The translations under genes were made by a program, and so were the position numbers. This document shows, one piece after another, positions 12,884 to 24,163 of a stretch of 64,000 nt of DNA. This DNA is from Campylorhamphus procurvoides (Eukaryota > Chordata > Aves > Passeriformes > Dendrocolaptidae): positions 496,001 through 560,000 of the forward strand of contig WBMV01002651.1 in assembly GCA_013396655.1 (NCBI GenBank), written 5' to 3'. Below the pieces are notes generated by a model that saw only the letters and a list, made by a program, of their open reading frames with translations, was not told the DNA's origin and made no database searches. Every line of letters begins with the position of its first letter. The first letter of the stretch is position 1.

Positions 12884-14967
12884 TTAGCTTTAATATGACT
12901 TGCTGTAACTGTGAATGAAATTTATTTCTATAGTTTACAATTTTTTAATGTACAATGCCAATATGTTGCACTGAATAAGAAAGTACTACTGGGAAAAGTA
13001 AGTCACAAAATAAAACAAATTCAATCAAAATCTAGAAAGACAGGATTGCAGATGCTGCAAGAGATATGGTTGTTCTACATTTATGTTACATTTATTCAGG
13101 CTTGAAAAAGGAAGCAGAGGAAGTAGAGATTTAGTTTAACTGATTGCTTTATATCATTCCAGCTCTCGATGAGATTTTTGCTGCAACATTATATTTTGTC
13201 AAACCCCGTCATTAAATTTGTTGATCTCCTTCTGGGGGACAGGTTTTCTGACAGTGGCAGATGCTCTAAAGAATGCAGCCCAGAAAGTCTGAAAGAAACT
13301 TTGAATTATAATTTTTCTAAATGAGTAAGATCTCAGTTTATATATATTACTTACATAGAATATATAAATATTTATAATAAATGCAATTGTTTGTAACTTA
13401 TGACATAATGTTTAATTTACATATTATAAATTGTATACATATAAAGCATGTGTATATTCATATTTTATGGTGTATAGATATAGATGTAGACACATATGCT
13501 ATAGGATGTATCAAAACAAAGTTTCACTGTGTTGTCAGTAGTACATCAGCTCCTAACTTGCAGTGGTTGGCTGTAATATAGTCTACTTCACTTACCTAAT
13601 CAACTGTGAAGGGAAATGTATCCACTGTGCTGCTGTGGTGTGTGAGTTTGTGTGGAGATGGGCTCTGCTAGACGACCTCTAGCAACAAATGGCACATCAC
13701 TGGGAAGAGGGCAGTGGGCTCAGTTTGCCACTGACTCTGTGTTTGGCACTACAAGCCATCAGGTCTTGCTCATCCTAAGCTGGGTCTCCACTCCCCAAGG
13801 CAGTGCAAGAAATGGATGTGCTGGTGACGTGGTGTCCGCAGCAGGGCGCTTGTCATTCTGAGCTCATGCAGAGACAAACATTTAATGCAAAACTTTCAGA
13901 GAACCCCTTGCTAAGGAGTGCACCTTCTCACCTCCACACAATTGTCTATTCAGCCATATACTAGTACTCCCAAGGAAACTTTCAGGATTATTTCTTCATT
14001 GTTAAGGGTCTTCCAGGCTGAAGGGGGAAGCTGGAATCTTCTTTAGTGCATTGAGTCATTCTTCAGGAACCTTCTTTCAGGTCTAGCTCTTTCTACAGGC
14101 TAAGTAGCCCTAAGCTGGGTACTCCCAGTTATCTTATTAATGATGCCTGCTGTGTCCAGGCATCCAGTTCTGAGATGTTCAGCACTCGTGTTCGGCAACT
14201 AAAGTATGCAGTCTGAATAGATGCCATTGTGCCAGAGGACTGCAGGGAGAGCAAGTGCCAAGTTTAAGATTATATTCTGCAAACAGGAAGCTTATTGCTG
14301 CTCCCTAACTCAGCAAGCCAATTGAAAGTCAATCCCTTGAGCCAAAAGTGAACCAGCTCTACTTATTTCTAATTTTGAGTCCAAGCACAGAAGGAAAGTA
14401 ATTTGTTTTGGACTTGGATTTGGAGATGGGAAAACTGACATGCTGCATCTGGATGTTTACCTTACATATTTGTCATTTTATTTATGAAAAGTCATGGAAT
14501 CTGAACAACCAGCTAGTGAATTGCTTGTAAACCTTACTTTAAATTTTATACATATTTTATCTAAGTACTGAAGTATGGATTTCAGCATGTTCCTTTTTCC
14601 ATTTTCATTGCTATGATTTATTCTGTAAAAACTTCTCTTTACCTGTGTTGTAAAATCATGCATTTGGAAATGGTTTATTTGCATGCTTTCAATATTAACC
14701 TTTTGCTTTCTGTTTTGTATAACTGTCATTGCATGTTGTGAAAATAAACTGCCTTCTTCGAAAGAATCCATCCTATTTCTGTCCATGTGTACTTGACACT
14801 TTTGGGAAAGAGGACACGGACAAGAAAGGAAAGTAAACTAGAGTACACAACACTAAAAGTACTTTAACTCCTTTGCCTTTCTTCAGCAGGGTGAATCAGT
14901 TTTAGCCAGACACAGGAGAATCCTTGGGAGATGTTGCATATTTTTGAATAAAACTGGTGTTAGCAGG
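12884..14967. other. Noncoding DNA, AT-rich
   Basis: No gene or recognised repeat is visible. The part at 13330-13500 is especially AT-rich, with many TATA/ATAT runs. The open frames here (up to about 100 codons, such as minus 14478-14786) show no domain and have AT-driven composition. Confidence 0.6.
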
Positions 14968-15082
14968 TGTCATGGCCAGAAACCCAGCCCCCACAGCTGC
15001 TTGCTCACTGCTCCACCAGTGGAATTGGGGAGACAATTGGATGGGTAAAAGCTGAAAAACTCATGGGCTGAGATAAAAGCAG

Positions 15083-15088
15083 TTTAAT
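15083..15088 (-). terminator. LTR poly(A) signal ATTAAA
   Basis: The variant hexamer ATTAAA on the minus strand is followed by a conserved U5 core with CTTTTATCTCAGCCCATGAG. The same core, somewhat diverged, is seen in the LTR at 58931-59364. Confidence 0.6.
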
Positions 15089-15270
15089 AGGGAAAGCAAA
15101 AGCCACACACACAAGCAAAGCAAACAAAGGAATTAATTTATGACTTCCCAAGGGCGGGCAGGTGTTCAGCCATTTCCAGGAGAGCTGAGCCCCACTGTGC
15201 ATAATGGTGACTTGGTAAGACAAATGCCAATACTCCAAATGTCCTTCCCTTCCTCTTTCTTCCCCCAGCT

Positions 15271-15277
15271 TTATATA
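15271..15277 (-). promoter_or_regulatory. LTR TATA box
   Basis: The minus strand reads AGTATATAAAGC, a strong TATA box. It lies about 260 bp inside the LTR 5' end and about 185 bp upstream of the ATTAAA signal, as expected of a retroviral promoter. Whether it is active cannot be told from sequence. Confidence 0.65.
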
Positions 15278-15539
15278 CTAAGCATGATGTCATGTGGTCT
15301 GGAATATCCCTTTGGTCAGTTTGGGTCACCTGTTCCATCTGTGTCTCCCAACTTCCCATGCACTCCCATGCCAGCATGGCAGCACAAAAAGCAAACAAGA
15401 CCTGCTTGGTCTCTGTGTAAGCCCTGCTCAGCAATAGCAAAAACATTTCTATATTATCAGTGCTGTGTTCAGCACAAATCCAAAGCAGAGGCTCATACCA
15501 GCCACTGTGAAGAAAATTAGCTCAGTCAAAACCAGCACA

Positions 15540-18500
15540 GCTGGCCTTCTCAGCTCTCTTTCTCTTAGTGCTGTGAAGCATCTCCTGTGAAAAGTGGGGA
15601 TTGTTGCCATCTGAGCTCAGCACTGAATCCAGTTCTGCACTGTGACATTCAGTATGGAGGTGACAGCCCCCTTTCACTAAGAGCACAAGTGCTATCCAGG
15701 AATAACTTTAGCAACTTGAGCTGAGAGTTTGGTGAATGGGACTCACAACTGAATATGGATGCCTGAATAGAGGGATGATATAGGCAGAAAAACTTTAAAG
15801 GGCAAATCAAGCTCTGACATAATCAAGAAATTATTTCCAAATGAAAAACAGTCTTTAATTTTTTTTAAAGGTTCATGGTAAAATCAAACCTTAACAACTT
15901 TCTTGCTTAACTTTCTAGACATTTGTTATCCTTTTAAAAGCAAAGTAGACATGAACTATTGAGAAGGAGTTTGGGGTGAAACAGGTTCCACTGTGGAATC
16001 AATAGTCGGACATTGTACTGTTTTTTTGTGCTTTCTGTGCAATAATTAGAAGGTGAGAGAAGGATTGTCTTGTGGTTACTCTACTGCTCTGCTGCCTTTC
16101 TAATTTACTGTTGCGGGAACACAAAATTACTTGTCTGGTGTGTCACTCAGTGTATAGCAAGAGACTTGAAATGACTTCTATTGAAAAAGCAATTACCTCT
16201 CCAGCAGCAAAAAAGAAAAAAAGCATGTAGATGTCATGGCCTTTTTTCAAGAAAAGCTGCTTAATGACACAGGACATGTACATAAAAAAAGCAATAAGTT
16301 TATTTTACAGCCTTGTTGTATATTGGACTTCTCACATTTCAGAATTCTTATTCCTGAGGAGCTTTTGTGTATGTGTGGGCGTATATGTGTGGGTGTGTGT
16401 GAGAATCAAAGGAACACGGTGTCCTTTGCTTTAATAGTTTATTTTATGTTATTGCTTTGTGTTTTGCAGTCCCTCTAGCCAATCTGCATTTATGAACTGA
16501 AGAGAATAGGAGCCAGGGGCCTAATATTACACTAAATTAGGTCCTGAATTTCTACTCAAGTGATTTAGTTTTGAATTTAGCCTTTATTCTAACTAGTTAA
16601 TATACAGAGATATCATATTGGGAGTTAGAAGATTTGCCTCTTTCCACAGCAACAAGAAGATGGTAGTCAAGGAGTGAAGAAGAATACTTCCTTTTTGGAG
16701 TCTACTGCAGACTTTTCAGATGTTGCTCAGACCTTTATATGGCCTACTTCAGACTTTCAGGCATCCAGTTACTTGGGCTACTGGGATTTTTAATTCTGAC
16801 TAGAGGAGGAGCAGAGTGATCTCTGCCTGTATGGAGGAAAATACAGCGGCTGAACTTTTCAGATTCATAGGAAACAAGAGACTGTTTATGTTAACAGTCT
16901 CAAAAAATTGTTATTCTTTCATAATTTTGTTTTCTGCCAATGGTAAAAGTAAATTGGGTTAGCAAAGGAAATTCATGGAGTGTAGCTTTTCCTGTTTCAC
17001 AGTTTATGAGACACTTGGTCTGTGTTGGTAGTATGATCACATTAGACTGCTTCTTCTGTTGCTTTTTCAGCAACTGTAATAATATGTTTATGAGCCTTTT
17101 ATTCAAATTCCTGGGAATACAGACTTTTTTAAGGAAAATTGTGCACTGGTGTCACTGAGAGGGATTGGACTAATCTGAATAATTGCCTCCTCTTTTCATA
17201 CTGTAAATATTGTAAAATTAACTCTGTCAAAAATTCCCTTCCTTTTGATTTTCAGTGGCATTTTGCATTCAGATTCAAATTTTTACAATGAATTGTCATG
17301 GATATCTCATGTAAAAATTATTACAGCTTTTTATCTTCTTATTCCTTGTCACCCTTACTGCTGAGGTTGTGTAAAGAGAAGGCTTAATTTATTATATAAG
17401 ATTGTATAAGATTTTCAGGAATTGCAGTAACATGTTTCTGCTGGGATGATCAATGAGCTTGGCTAAAAAAGTTGGTATGGTCCCATGCAACTGGCAGAGG
17501 TTTCCAGGTGCACTGTTGGGAACACAGTGCCGAATTGAGATCCAGCTGCTTAGGTGAGAGCTGCTCTTGCCTCAAGTCAGTGCAGGTGCCCCAGCTAGCA
17601 AATCCCTAGGAGCTGTTCCAGGAAATCACCCTGAAACTCCAGAGAATGGCTTGAGCACTTGGATGTTTGGTCTTTTGTTTCTTTCCAATTGGCTTACCTC
17701 GGTGATGACTTGTTCCAGTGGCCGGGGTCGGGGAGATGAAACAAATCCCCTGTTTTTGCTGTGGAGGCTCCTTGCACAGTGCTGAGGACACAGACACCTG
17801 CATTCACAATGCCTTTATAGCTCCCGTGGGCTTGAATGCAGCCTGGATCCGACACACTTAGGGTCAGGGTTACTCATTCACTAAGTATAATTGGCATTGT
17901 TTCATTTTCTAATTATTTCAGCTGAGGCAAGCCGTCTTATCCACAGATGTCAGTGGCCTGAGACTAGCCCCACATTTTGCAGACAGATTATTTAAGGTCA
18001 TGCCTGTATCATTGATTTTGGAAATATTCCCCATGTCTTGGCTCCAGGTGGATTCTCAGGCCCCATCCACATGCTGTAGTGTCAAGTTTACATCAATGCC
18101 TCCTCATTGAAACATTTTAATCCTTCTGTGGAGGTATGGCAAACTCTGATGGGTAAGTTAAAAAACTAACATGTGAAGACAAATGAATGAGAATGAGGAA
18201 AAAGTCCTAACAAAAGTCTTTTCCCCACCATTCTTCAGGACAAGATAAAGAATATCTCTGAGACAAGCTTCTGTGGACATGTACATACACAGCTTTCATG
18301 CTGCCTGTCTCAGCAGATGGCTGGCAATAGAGACTGTTGGAAAGCAGACTTTTCTTGCAGGAAGATTGAGTCAAACTATCCAGGCTGTGATAGATGTGAG
18401 GCTGGACCCTAGTGATGAGGGTCAGCCCCCAGTGGGGACCAGGAGCTTGGAATGCCAATCTTAACTGGATAGTTGAGAAAGCGTTGAGGCTCACGGCATG

Positions 18501-21500
18501 TGTCTCATCCATGGAGGCTTAACAGCAAGAGTGCTGTGACACCAATGAGGAATAGCTGTTGAAATCCTTAGGGCTGCCTATTTTCCTTCCGGACAAAAAC
18601 AGATGGACAGACACAAAATAGTTGCATCCTGAATCTCACATTGGGAGCTAGTCTATGCATAACTGCCTTGCATGGGTTTTTTTCTTTTTCTTTTCCTTTT
18701 TTTTTAATTTTTTTAAAATATAATTTAAGTGTTAGTGGTTTAGTTCATTACAATTCTTAAAACAAGACTCTTGAAGAAAACTCAGGTTTTATCCAGTGAC
18801 CTACAAAAATTAATTGCTGTCTTTCCAGACATTCATTAAAAATAATCGTAAGAGTAGTCCAGTAAAAAAACTCTTCTATTAAAAAGCAGCTAATTTTTGA
18901 AAAATCCACAGAACAGATACTTACACTGCTACTCAGGAGCAAAACGAGCTTCCACTAGGAAATGTAGATTGCAGTACACAGTGCAGCCCCTCCTGTAAGC
19001 CTGCTTCTGGTTTTTGCTGCAGTACAGAAAGGTCCCAGCAGCTCCTTTCCTGCTGCCACCTGGAAAAGTGTTCCCTAGGTGTACAAAATCCCTTGGATCC
19101 CACTGCCAGGGGAGGGAGCTGTTCTCTCCTAGTGGCTGCACACTACTCCCTGGCAAGGGGCACATCTTCCAAGCCTGGGCTGAACTGTGCTTCTCAGCAG
19201 TGAAGAATTTATACCTTTTTATATATCAAAAGCCAGATATCAAAGCTTTTGTTTATGCTGGAGTGAGTAAACCCCGGCAACACGGCAGGGCATGGGGATG
19301 CTCTGTCTCCATCATGGAGAGCTTTGTCTCCAGCCCCTGGGCATAGGCTCTGACCACTTCATGTAGAGGATCACTGCCAAGCCTGGTCTGTGCTCCAGTG
19401 CCTCAGTGGGCTACTACATTTTCCAGCCCTCCATAAACCTGGGACCAAGCAAAAGGTAGTTTGTTTTCCTGCACGGCCCCACAGGGCAGGGACACAATGG
19501 TGCAAGAAAGCATCAGCTTTGCTACCAGCATGAGCCCTGGCTTGCTCTGCATGGAGTGGGTTTCCTCTGGCCCCTGGTGAAGCCCTGCATATGCTGTGGC
19601 ATGCTCCCGGCACCCCTGCTTGGAGAGGAGAGCAGTCCAAGGCCATCTGTTCTTTCTCTGTGCTATTAAGGGATCAGCAGCTGGCTGTGTCAGCTGTCTG
19701 CTCTAATAAATTAAGCAGTGCCAGGGCACATCACTGGACTTGATTATTTATATTGTTAAATTATTGAAATGCCCCTTGGCATGCTTTTGGCCAAGTAGTG
19801 CTCTCCCAAATGATTTTCAGGCATGGTCCAGGAGCTAGCTTAGGCCAGGGACTGCTCCCAAGTGTGGGGTAGCTGCAGCCACCTTATTTTATAGGGTAGG
19901 AGAGTTTAATAGTATGGATACAGGCAGTTCCATGCCACTTGTTCTCAGTGTCAGGGAGCAGCTTCAGGCAATCTAGGCATAGCTTTTGGGTCCAAATGTT
20001 CTTTATGTCATTAGAGCAACATGAGCTTAAAATCCAGTCCTGAAAAAGTAATCCATCTCATACAAGCAACTGTGGGTGGGGTTTTTTCTCACTTCTGTTA
20101 GTTCCCGATTTATCTGACCTATTTACTTCGTTTGAATATTTTTTTTTCTCCACCTGCTCATATTACTATGCAGTTTTTAAGAGTCACATAGAAGCATTAG
20201 CTTTTGCTCTTAGTCTTTTGGGAGACCTCTTCTAGGATGGAAAAGCAGGCACTAAATTTACAAAAGAAGTGTAAGCACATTCTTCCATCTTAGTAAAAAA
20301 TCCATAAATAATAGCTCTCTGTTTAAAACACATTGTGTATTCATACATCCATATTATATATATATACAAACACACATAAAATTTGATAAATTACTTTCCT
20401 TTAAAGATGAAAAACATCTTATGGGCTCAATATTCCAATACGCATTTTAATGTACCTACAAATAGTCACAGCTTTAAGGTTTTTTTGAATTTCATTCTGC
20501 TTTTTATTTCTGCTAATTTCTTTTTCCACAGGATTAAATATTTCTCTGCATCACAGACTTTTTTTATAAACAATAAATTTGATTTATTCTCTGTTGAATC
20601 AACCCAAATGTTCAAACTTTTCTTTCTTGGTTACTGTTTCAAGTCTAAAATTATCTGTGAAAACTGAAGACTTAACACCTGCTGTTTCTTGGACAAACTT
20701 AATATCTTTCTGTATTCTGATCCAGAAACTACAAAGTAAGAGCAAACACTTCTGCTTGGATCCTTACTCCTACCTGGAGCCACAGTAGTGTGCATTTTGC
20801 GGCTATGAAAATTTTGATAGGAATTTCGTCCTTATTTTAGGCATACATTTAGAAAACTGTCAACAATGGGGAAGACTGCATCTTCTCAAGCCACAGCAGA
20901 GCAGAGCTCTTGATATTCCTATCTAAGCCTCTTCTTTTGTCCTGATCCAGAGGAAAAGCTTCATATCAAAAATCCCAATAAAATCATTAAAAGACAAGCA
21001 TGAGCTCAGTTTCTGTTTGCCACATTTTCACAGGAGAAACACGGGTCTGAATAACAATGCTGCATACTTGGGTGCACCCGGGCTCTTAGAGTTCACCTGC
21101 AAGTAACATAAAGGGTTTTCAACAACCTGATTTTACTGGGAAGAAATATTGTTTTTCAGGGATGAAACCAAATATCTAATTTTAGCTTTAGATATTTACT
21201 TATTCTTTCATGATGTCATATATCTTACTTTCATTATGAGACTGATGTTTGGAACCTTCAGAAACTACTCTCAGCCCTGTTAACTTGGATGTCATCATGC
21301 AGTGCTTCTGCTCTTGGCCGTAGCAGTAGTGGAGTGTCACAGCATGTTGAGCTTGAGAATGAGTGTCTATATAGCTTGCAAGAGAAAAGCAAAGATGTGA
21401 ATCTCCTTGACAGTGCACTGGAGAGTGAAAAATACATAACAAGACAAGGAAAGGTTTAGGATCTGTGATTCTGTGATGCTATGCGTTTGAACAATCAGCT

Positions 21501-21716
21501 AGCTGTAGAATGAAGTGTTTGGGGGGAAAACAAAAAAAAAACAAACCCAAATTTTGGCTTCAAATTTTGAGTCCTGCTGTGAAAAAAATGCCATGCCTCT
21601 GTTGCTAAAGGGGAAGAGAGAGAAAGGAAACAGACACAGAAGGCATAGCAGAGAATTAGGAAAGAGTAATGCCCAACAGAAAAAGATGAAGTTAAATCAC
21701 AGAGTAAAATCCGAAC
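15540..21716. other. Noncoding DNA, no recognised gene
   Basis: No coding domain, LTR or CR1 body is visible. It holds a TG-rich patch at 16367-16402, a T-rich tract at about 18678-18720, a short (AT)n run at 20351-20366, and a somewhat more GC-rich interval at about 18930-19900. That GC-rich interval carries frames of up to 110 codons with no recognisable motif. A short CTGTGATTCTGTGATG at 21467-21482 resembles a CR1 3' tail but is too short to call. Confidence 0.6.
16367..16402. repeat. Imperfect TG-rich microsatellite
   Basis: The plus strand carries interrupted GTGTATGTGTGGG-type units, an imperfect (TG)n tract. It is simple sequence only. Confidence 0.6.
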
Positions 21717-21807
21717 CATAGAATCTTAGAATATGCTGAGTTGGAAGGGACCCATCAAGATTGTTGAGTCCAACTCCTGGCCCTGCACAGGACACCCCAA
21801 GAATCCC
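21717..21807 (-). mobile_element. CR1 LINE 3'-end fragment
   Basis: The minus strand carries the 3' terminus of an avian CR1 retrotransposon, including GGGTCCCTTCCAACTCAGCA and the CTATG-type tail, with the upstream GTGTCCTGTGCAGGGCCAGG segment. About 90 bp remains, a strongly 5'-truncated copy of the kind typical of CR1 insertion. It encodes nothing. Confidence 0.9.
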
Positions 21808-22989
21808 GTTTGATAATGTTATTGCATGATTTTGTCTTTACTAATAAATCAGAACATAGCATTGTCTGATAGCAGATATAAATCCATGACATTCATTTAT
21901 CTTATGAGAAAAACATAATGAAGAGACTAAAAAAAAGTATCACTGAGGTTTATCAGAGGAGATTAAAGGACAAAGAAAGTTAGACTGATAGATTAAAATC
22001 AGGAAAGCAGATAATAGATTTCACTGGCTCTGCATCGTTGCAGAGTCCAGGCCAATCCAATTCAATTCCATCAAAGTTAACCCACCCCAGTAAACATGTT
22101 GTGGCCGTGGGTAAGCAAGTGTCTGTCTGTGGTGGCCAGGGTCTAAAACATGCTTTTCAAAGCACGGTTTTAATGATAAAATCTCTGACTTCCGTTCTCC
22201 TTCTGTGTACAAGGTTAAGACTGAGCTGACAGGGGCCATGTGGCACTTGCTTCTGAGCTCCAAGGTGTGGGTACCTGCTCCAGGCACTTTCTGACTCCTA
22301 GCTGGAGTGGCATGTGTGCAGCTCAGACACACCCAGTGTGAGGATGGTTATTACAGGGAACATGAGCAATTACAAGGACTGAGTCTTGATCTAACAGCCT
22401 TGGGGCCATGGAAGGGCTTGAATGCAATGCATTAAATAGAATCACTGGTACCATTGCCATTTCTCCCCTTCCTCTCCCCTAGGTTTCATTAAAATGACTG
22501 GCCAGAGGATGAGGCAGAGTGAATTGTTAACAGAGCGATGCTCTGAAACCTCCTTCTGCAGACATGCTCTCCACCACACGATGTGGAAATGACAAAGTGA
22601 GTGTACAGCCCTAATCTGAGTTGCAGTTACAGACAGAGTTGGCTAAAGACATGTATGGAAAGCTCAGTATCTGCAAGGAGGGCTCCAGGTAGGTAAAGAG
22701 AAGAGAAAAGAGGGAATATGACAGGTTTAGGTAACTCTGAGTACATGAAACAGGTATATAGATGACTTAGGCTGGAGAGAGCAGTGGAGGGTTTGGGAGG
22801 CTTGGAGAAAGAACAGGAATTTGGAAAGCAGATGTGGGTACAGGAGTCTGAGGTCTCCTTCTCCTATTTCCCCCTGGGATATGGGCTTCCACTTCCCCTG
22901 AGACCTGTCAGGCTGCAGACTATGTCCTCTGCCTCACGTAGTGACCTGCTACCTCTCCAGTCCCCTTTCAAGCATGTCACACTGCTTAC

Positions 22990-23010
22990 CTGACTGTGCA
23001 CCTTGATCTC
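22990..23010 (-). other. Speculative 21-nt microexon
   Basis: On the minus strand a strong pyrimidine tract ending CCCTCTCCAG is followed by 21 nt and then GTAAGC, a good donor. The 21 nt encode seven residues, EIKVHSQ, with no stop, and would keep frame if included or skipped. The surrounding frame is open from 23196 to 22864. I have no homology evidence, and such pairs arise by chance in tens of kilobases. Confidence 0.15.
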
Positions 23011-23260
23011 CTGGAGAGGGAAGGGATGGAACCAGTCAGAGATCCTAGGGAACCAGGGCTTTCTGCTTCTCCTGTTGCAGCAAAAGCTTCTCATTCCTCC
23101 CAGAGGACCAGCTGGAGGTGTCTTACCTTCAACAACTCGTTTTAATGCCAGTGGCTGCTGATTTGCCTTTGACTGGAGCAAAATGAACCAGGGCAAAAGG
23201 AGTCATCATCCAGTCTAGCAAGATCTGCTGCCTTTTGAGGTTTAGGTGAGGGGGTCTTTG

Positions 23261-23314
23261 TTAGGTTGGTTTTGTTGCTGTTGTTGTTTGTTTTGTTTGT
23301 TTGGTTGGTTGGTT
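23261..23314. repeat. T/G-rich simple repeat
   Basis: Irregular (GTT)n, (TTTG)n and (GGTT)n units follow one another on the plus strand. It is low-complexity sequence, possibly variable in length between individuals. Confidence 0.75.
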
Positions 23315-23641
23315 ACTTACTTGCTTTTTGTTTCTTTTTATTTTCCTATCAGCAAGAGTTTGACTGCAGTTTGATGCTCAGGTGTTGAGAAACATATTTT
23401 GATCTTCAAATAATGTAAATAGTTTCAAGATTCAGAGAAACACAGGATATGTGCAAGAGAAAACTGTGATTGTGTTTTGTGGATCAACAAGTAACTTAGT
23501 GGGGTGCTTTGGAGACTTTGAGTCACTTTACTGTCTAAAATAAAATTAAAGAGCATTCTGGCATTATCATAGAAGAGAAGATTCATTGCTTTTCTCACTG
23601 CCTTAACTTTACTTTAAAATTTTACAGCTTCTCTCTTTTAG

Positions 23642-23728
23642 ATTTCCAATATAACACAGCCAGTGACTCTTGAAGACAATGAACTAACCCAGTTAGCTTT
23701 ACATCAAGCCAGTATAAAGCATCTGATG
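23642..23728 (+). other. Speculative internal exon (87 nt)
   Basis: A pyrimidine-rich tract ending CTCTCTTTTAG precedes an 87-nt segment that ends ATG followed by GT. The length is 29 codons and the frame is open throughout. It begins ISNITQPVTLEDNELTQ and continues open past the putative donor. There is no ATG start, so it would have to be internal. The donor (GTATTT) is weak and I do not recognise the peptide. It may be a chance open stretch. Confidence 0.15.
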
Positions 23729-24105
23729 GTATTTCCACACCCTGCAACATGGGTTTGGAAGTCTTTGATTTTGATTTGACAGTTGGCTTAAAAATAATGT
23801 AATTCTTCTGTGTAAAAAATCTGCCTACCTTAATGTTGTTTTGATTCTTTTGAAAGTCTTTGTTCAGCTTTGTTACTAACTTTGGATAATATGGCCATTT
23901 CCAGTTGCCCTTAACAGCCTTTGTGACTCCAGCTTAAAAGAGCCTCATAGTTTTGTCATTTGTCCCAAGTCCACTTTGATTTCTGTTACGACAAAGCACC
24001 TCCTGGTAGTCAGATACATAATTAATGGTAATATGAGGCAGCTATTTCTCCTTAAATATTTCTAGGCTTCTGCAGAAAGCATTGTCAACCTTTTTCTTTC
24101 TTTCT

Positions 24106-24163
24106 CCCCCCCCCCCCCCCCCCCCTTTGCCCNNNNNNNNNNNNNNNNNNNNNNCCCCCCCCC
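24106..24163. other. Assembly gap (22 N) inside poly-C
   Basis: Twenty consecutive C (24106-24125) are followed by TTTGCCC, then N at 24133-24154, then nine more C and TCCCC. The gap sits in a C homopolymer that sequencing chemistry commonly fails to cross. The true length and content are unknown, and the 22 N may be a nominal value. An open frame that runs through the N is an artefact. Confidence 0.95.

Larger units (their letters stand above)
14968..15539 (-). mobile_element. Solo avian ERV LTR (572 bp)
   Basis: A complete LTR lies in minus orientation. Its 5' end reads TGTGCTGGTTTT (right edge) and its 3' end reads GGCCATGACA (left edge), the usual TG...CA termini. A TATATAA box is at 15271-15277 and an ATTAAA poly(A) signal at 15083-15088, both on the minus strand, giving a plausible U3-R-U5 order. 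The flanks GCAGG (14963-14967) and GCTGG (15540-15544) fit a 5-bp target-site duplication with one mismatch. No internal retroviral sequence is present, so it is a recombined solo LTR. I recognise it as a very common avian family, ERVL/ERVK-like. The open frames at 15005-15520 are shadows of the LTR. Confidence 0.85.
21808..24105. other. Noncoding DNA with two exon-like segments
   Basis: No recognised gene or large repeat is seen. The interval includes the T/G-rich tract at 23261-23314 and two speculative exons (22990-23010 minus and 23642-23728 plus) described separately. The minus-strand frame at 22864-23196 is open for 110 codons but has no family resemblance that I can name. Confidence 0.55.

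Noticed and set aside
12997..13003. GTAAGT donor after an AG-bounded 60-nt segment on the plus strand
   Set aside because: The segment is very AT-rich, the acceptor tract is poor and the reading frame is uninformative.
15005..15520. Open frames of 77 to 126 codons on both strands
   Set aside because: They fall inside the solo LTR at 14968-15539 and do not resemble any viral protein.
21467..21482. CTGTGATTCTGTGATG, resembling a CR1 3' tail on the plus strand
   Set aside because: It is only about 16 bp and no CR1 body lies upstream. Chance or a nearly erased copy cannot be told apart.
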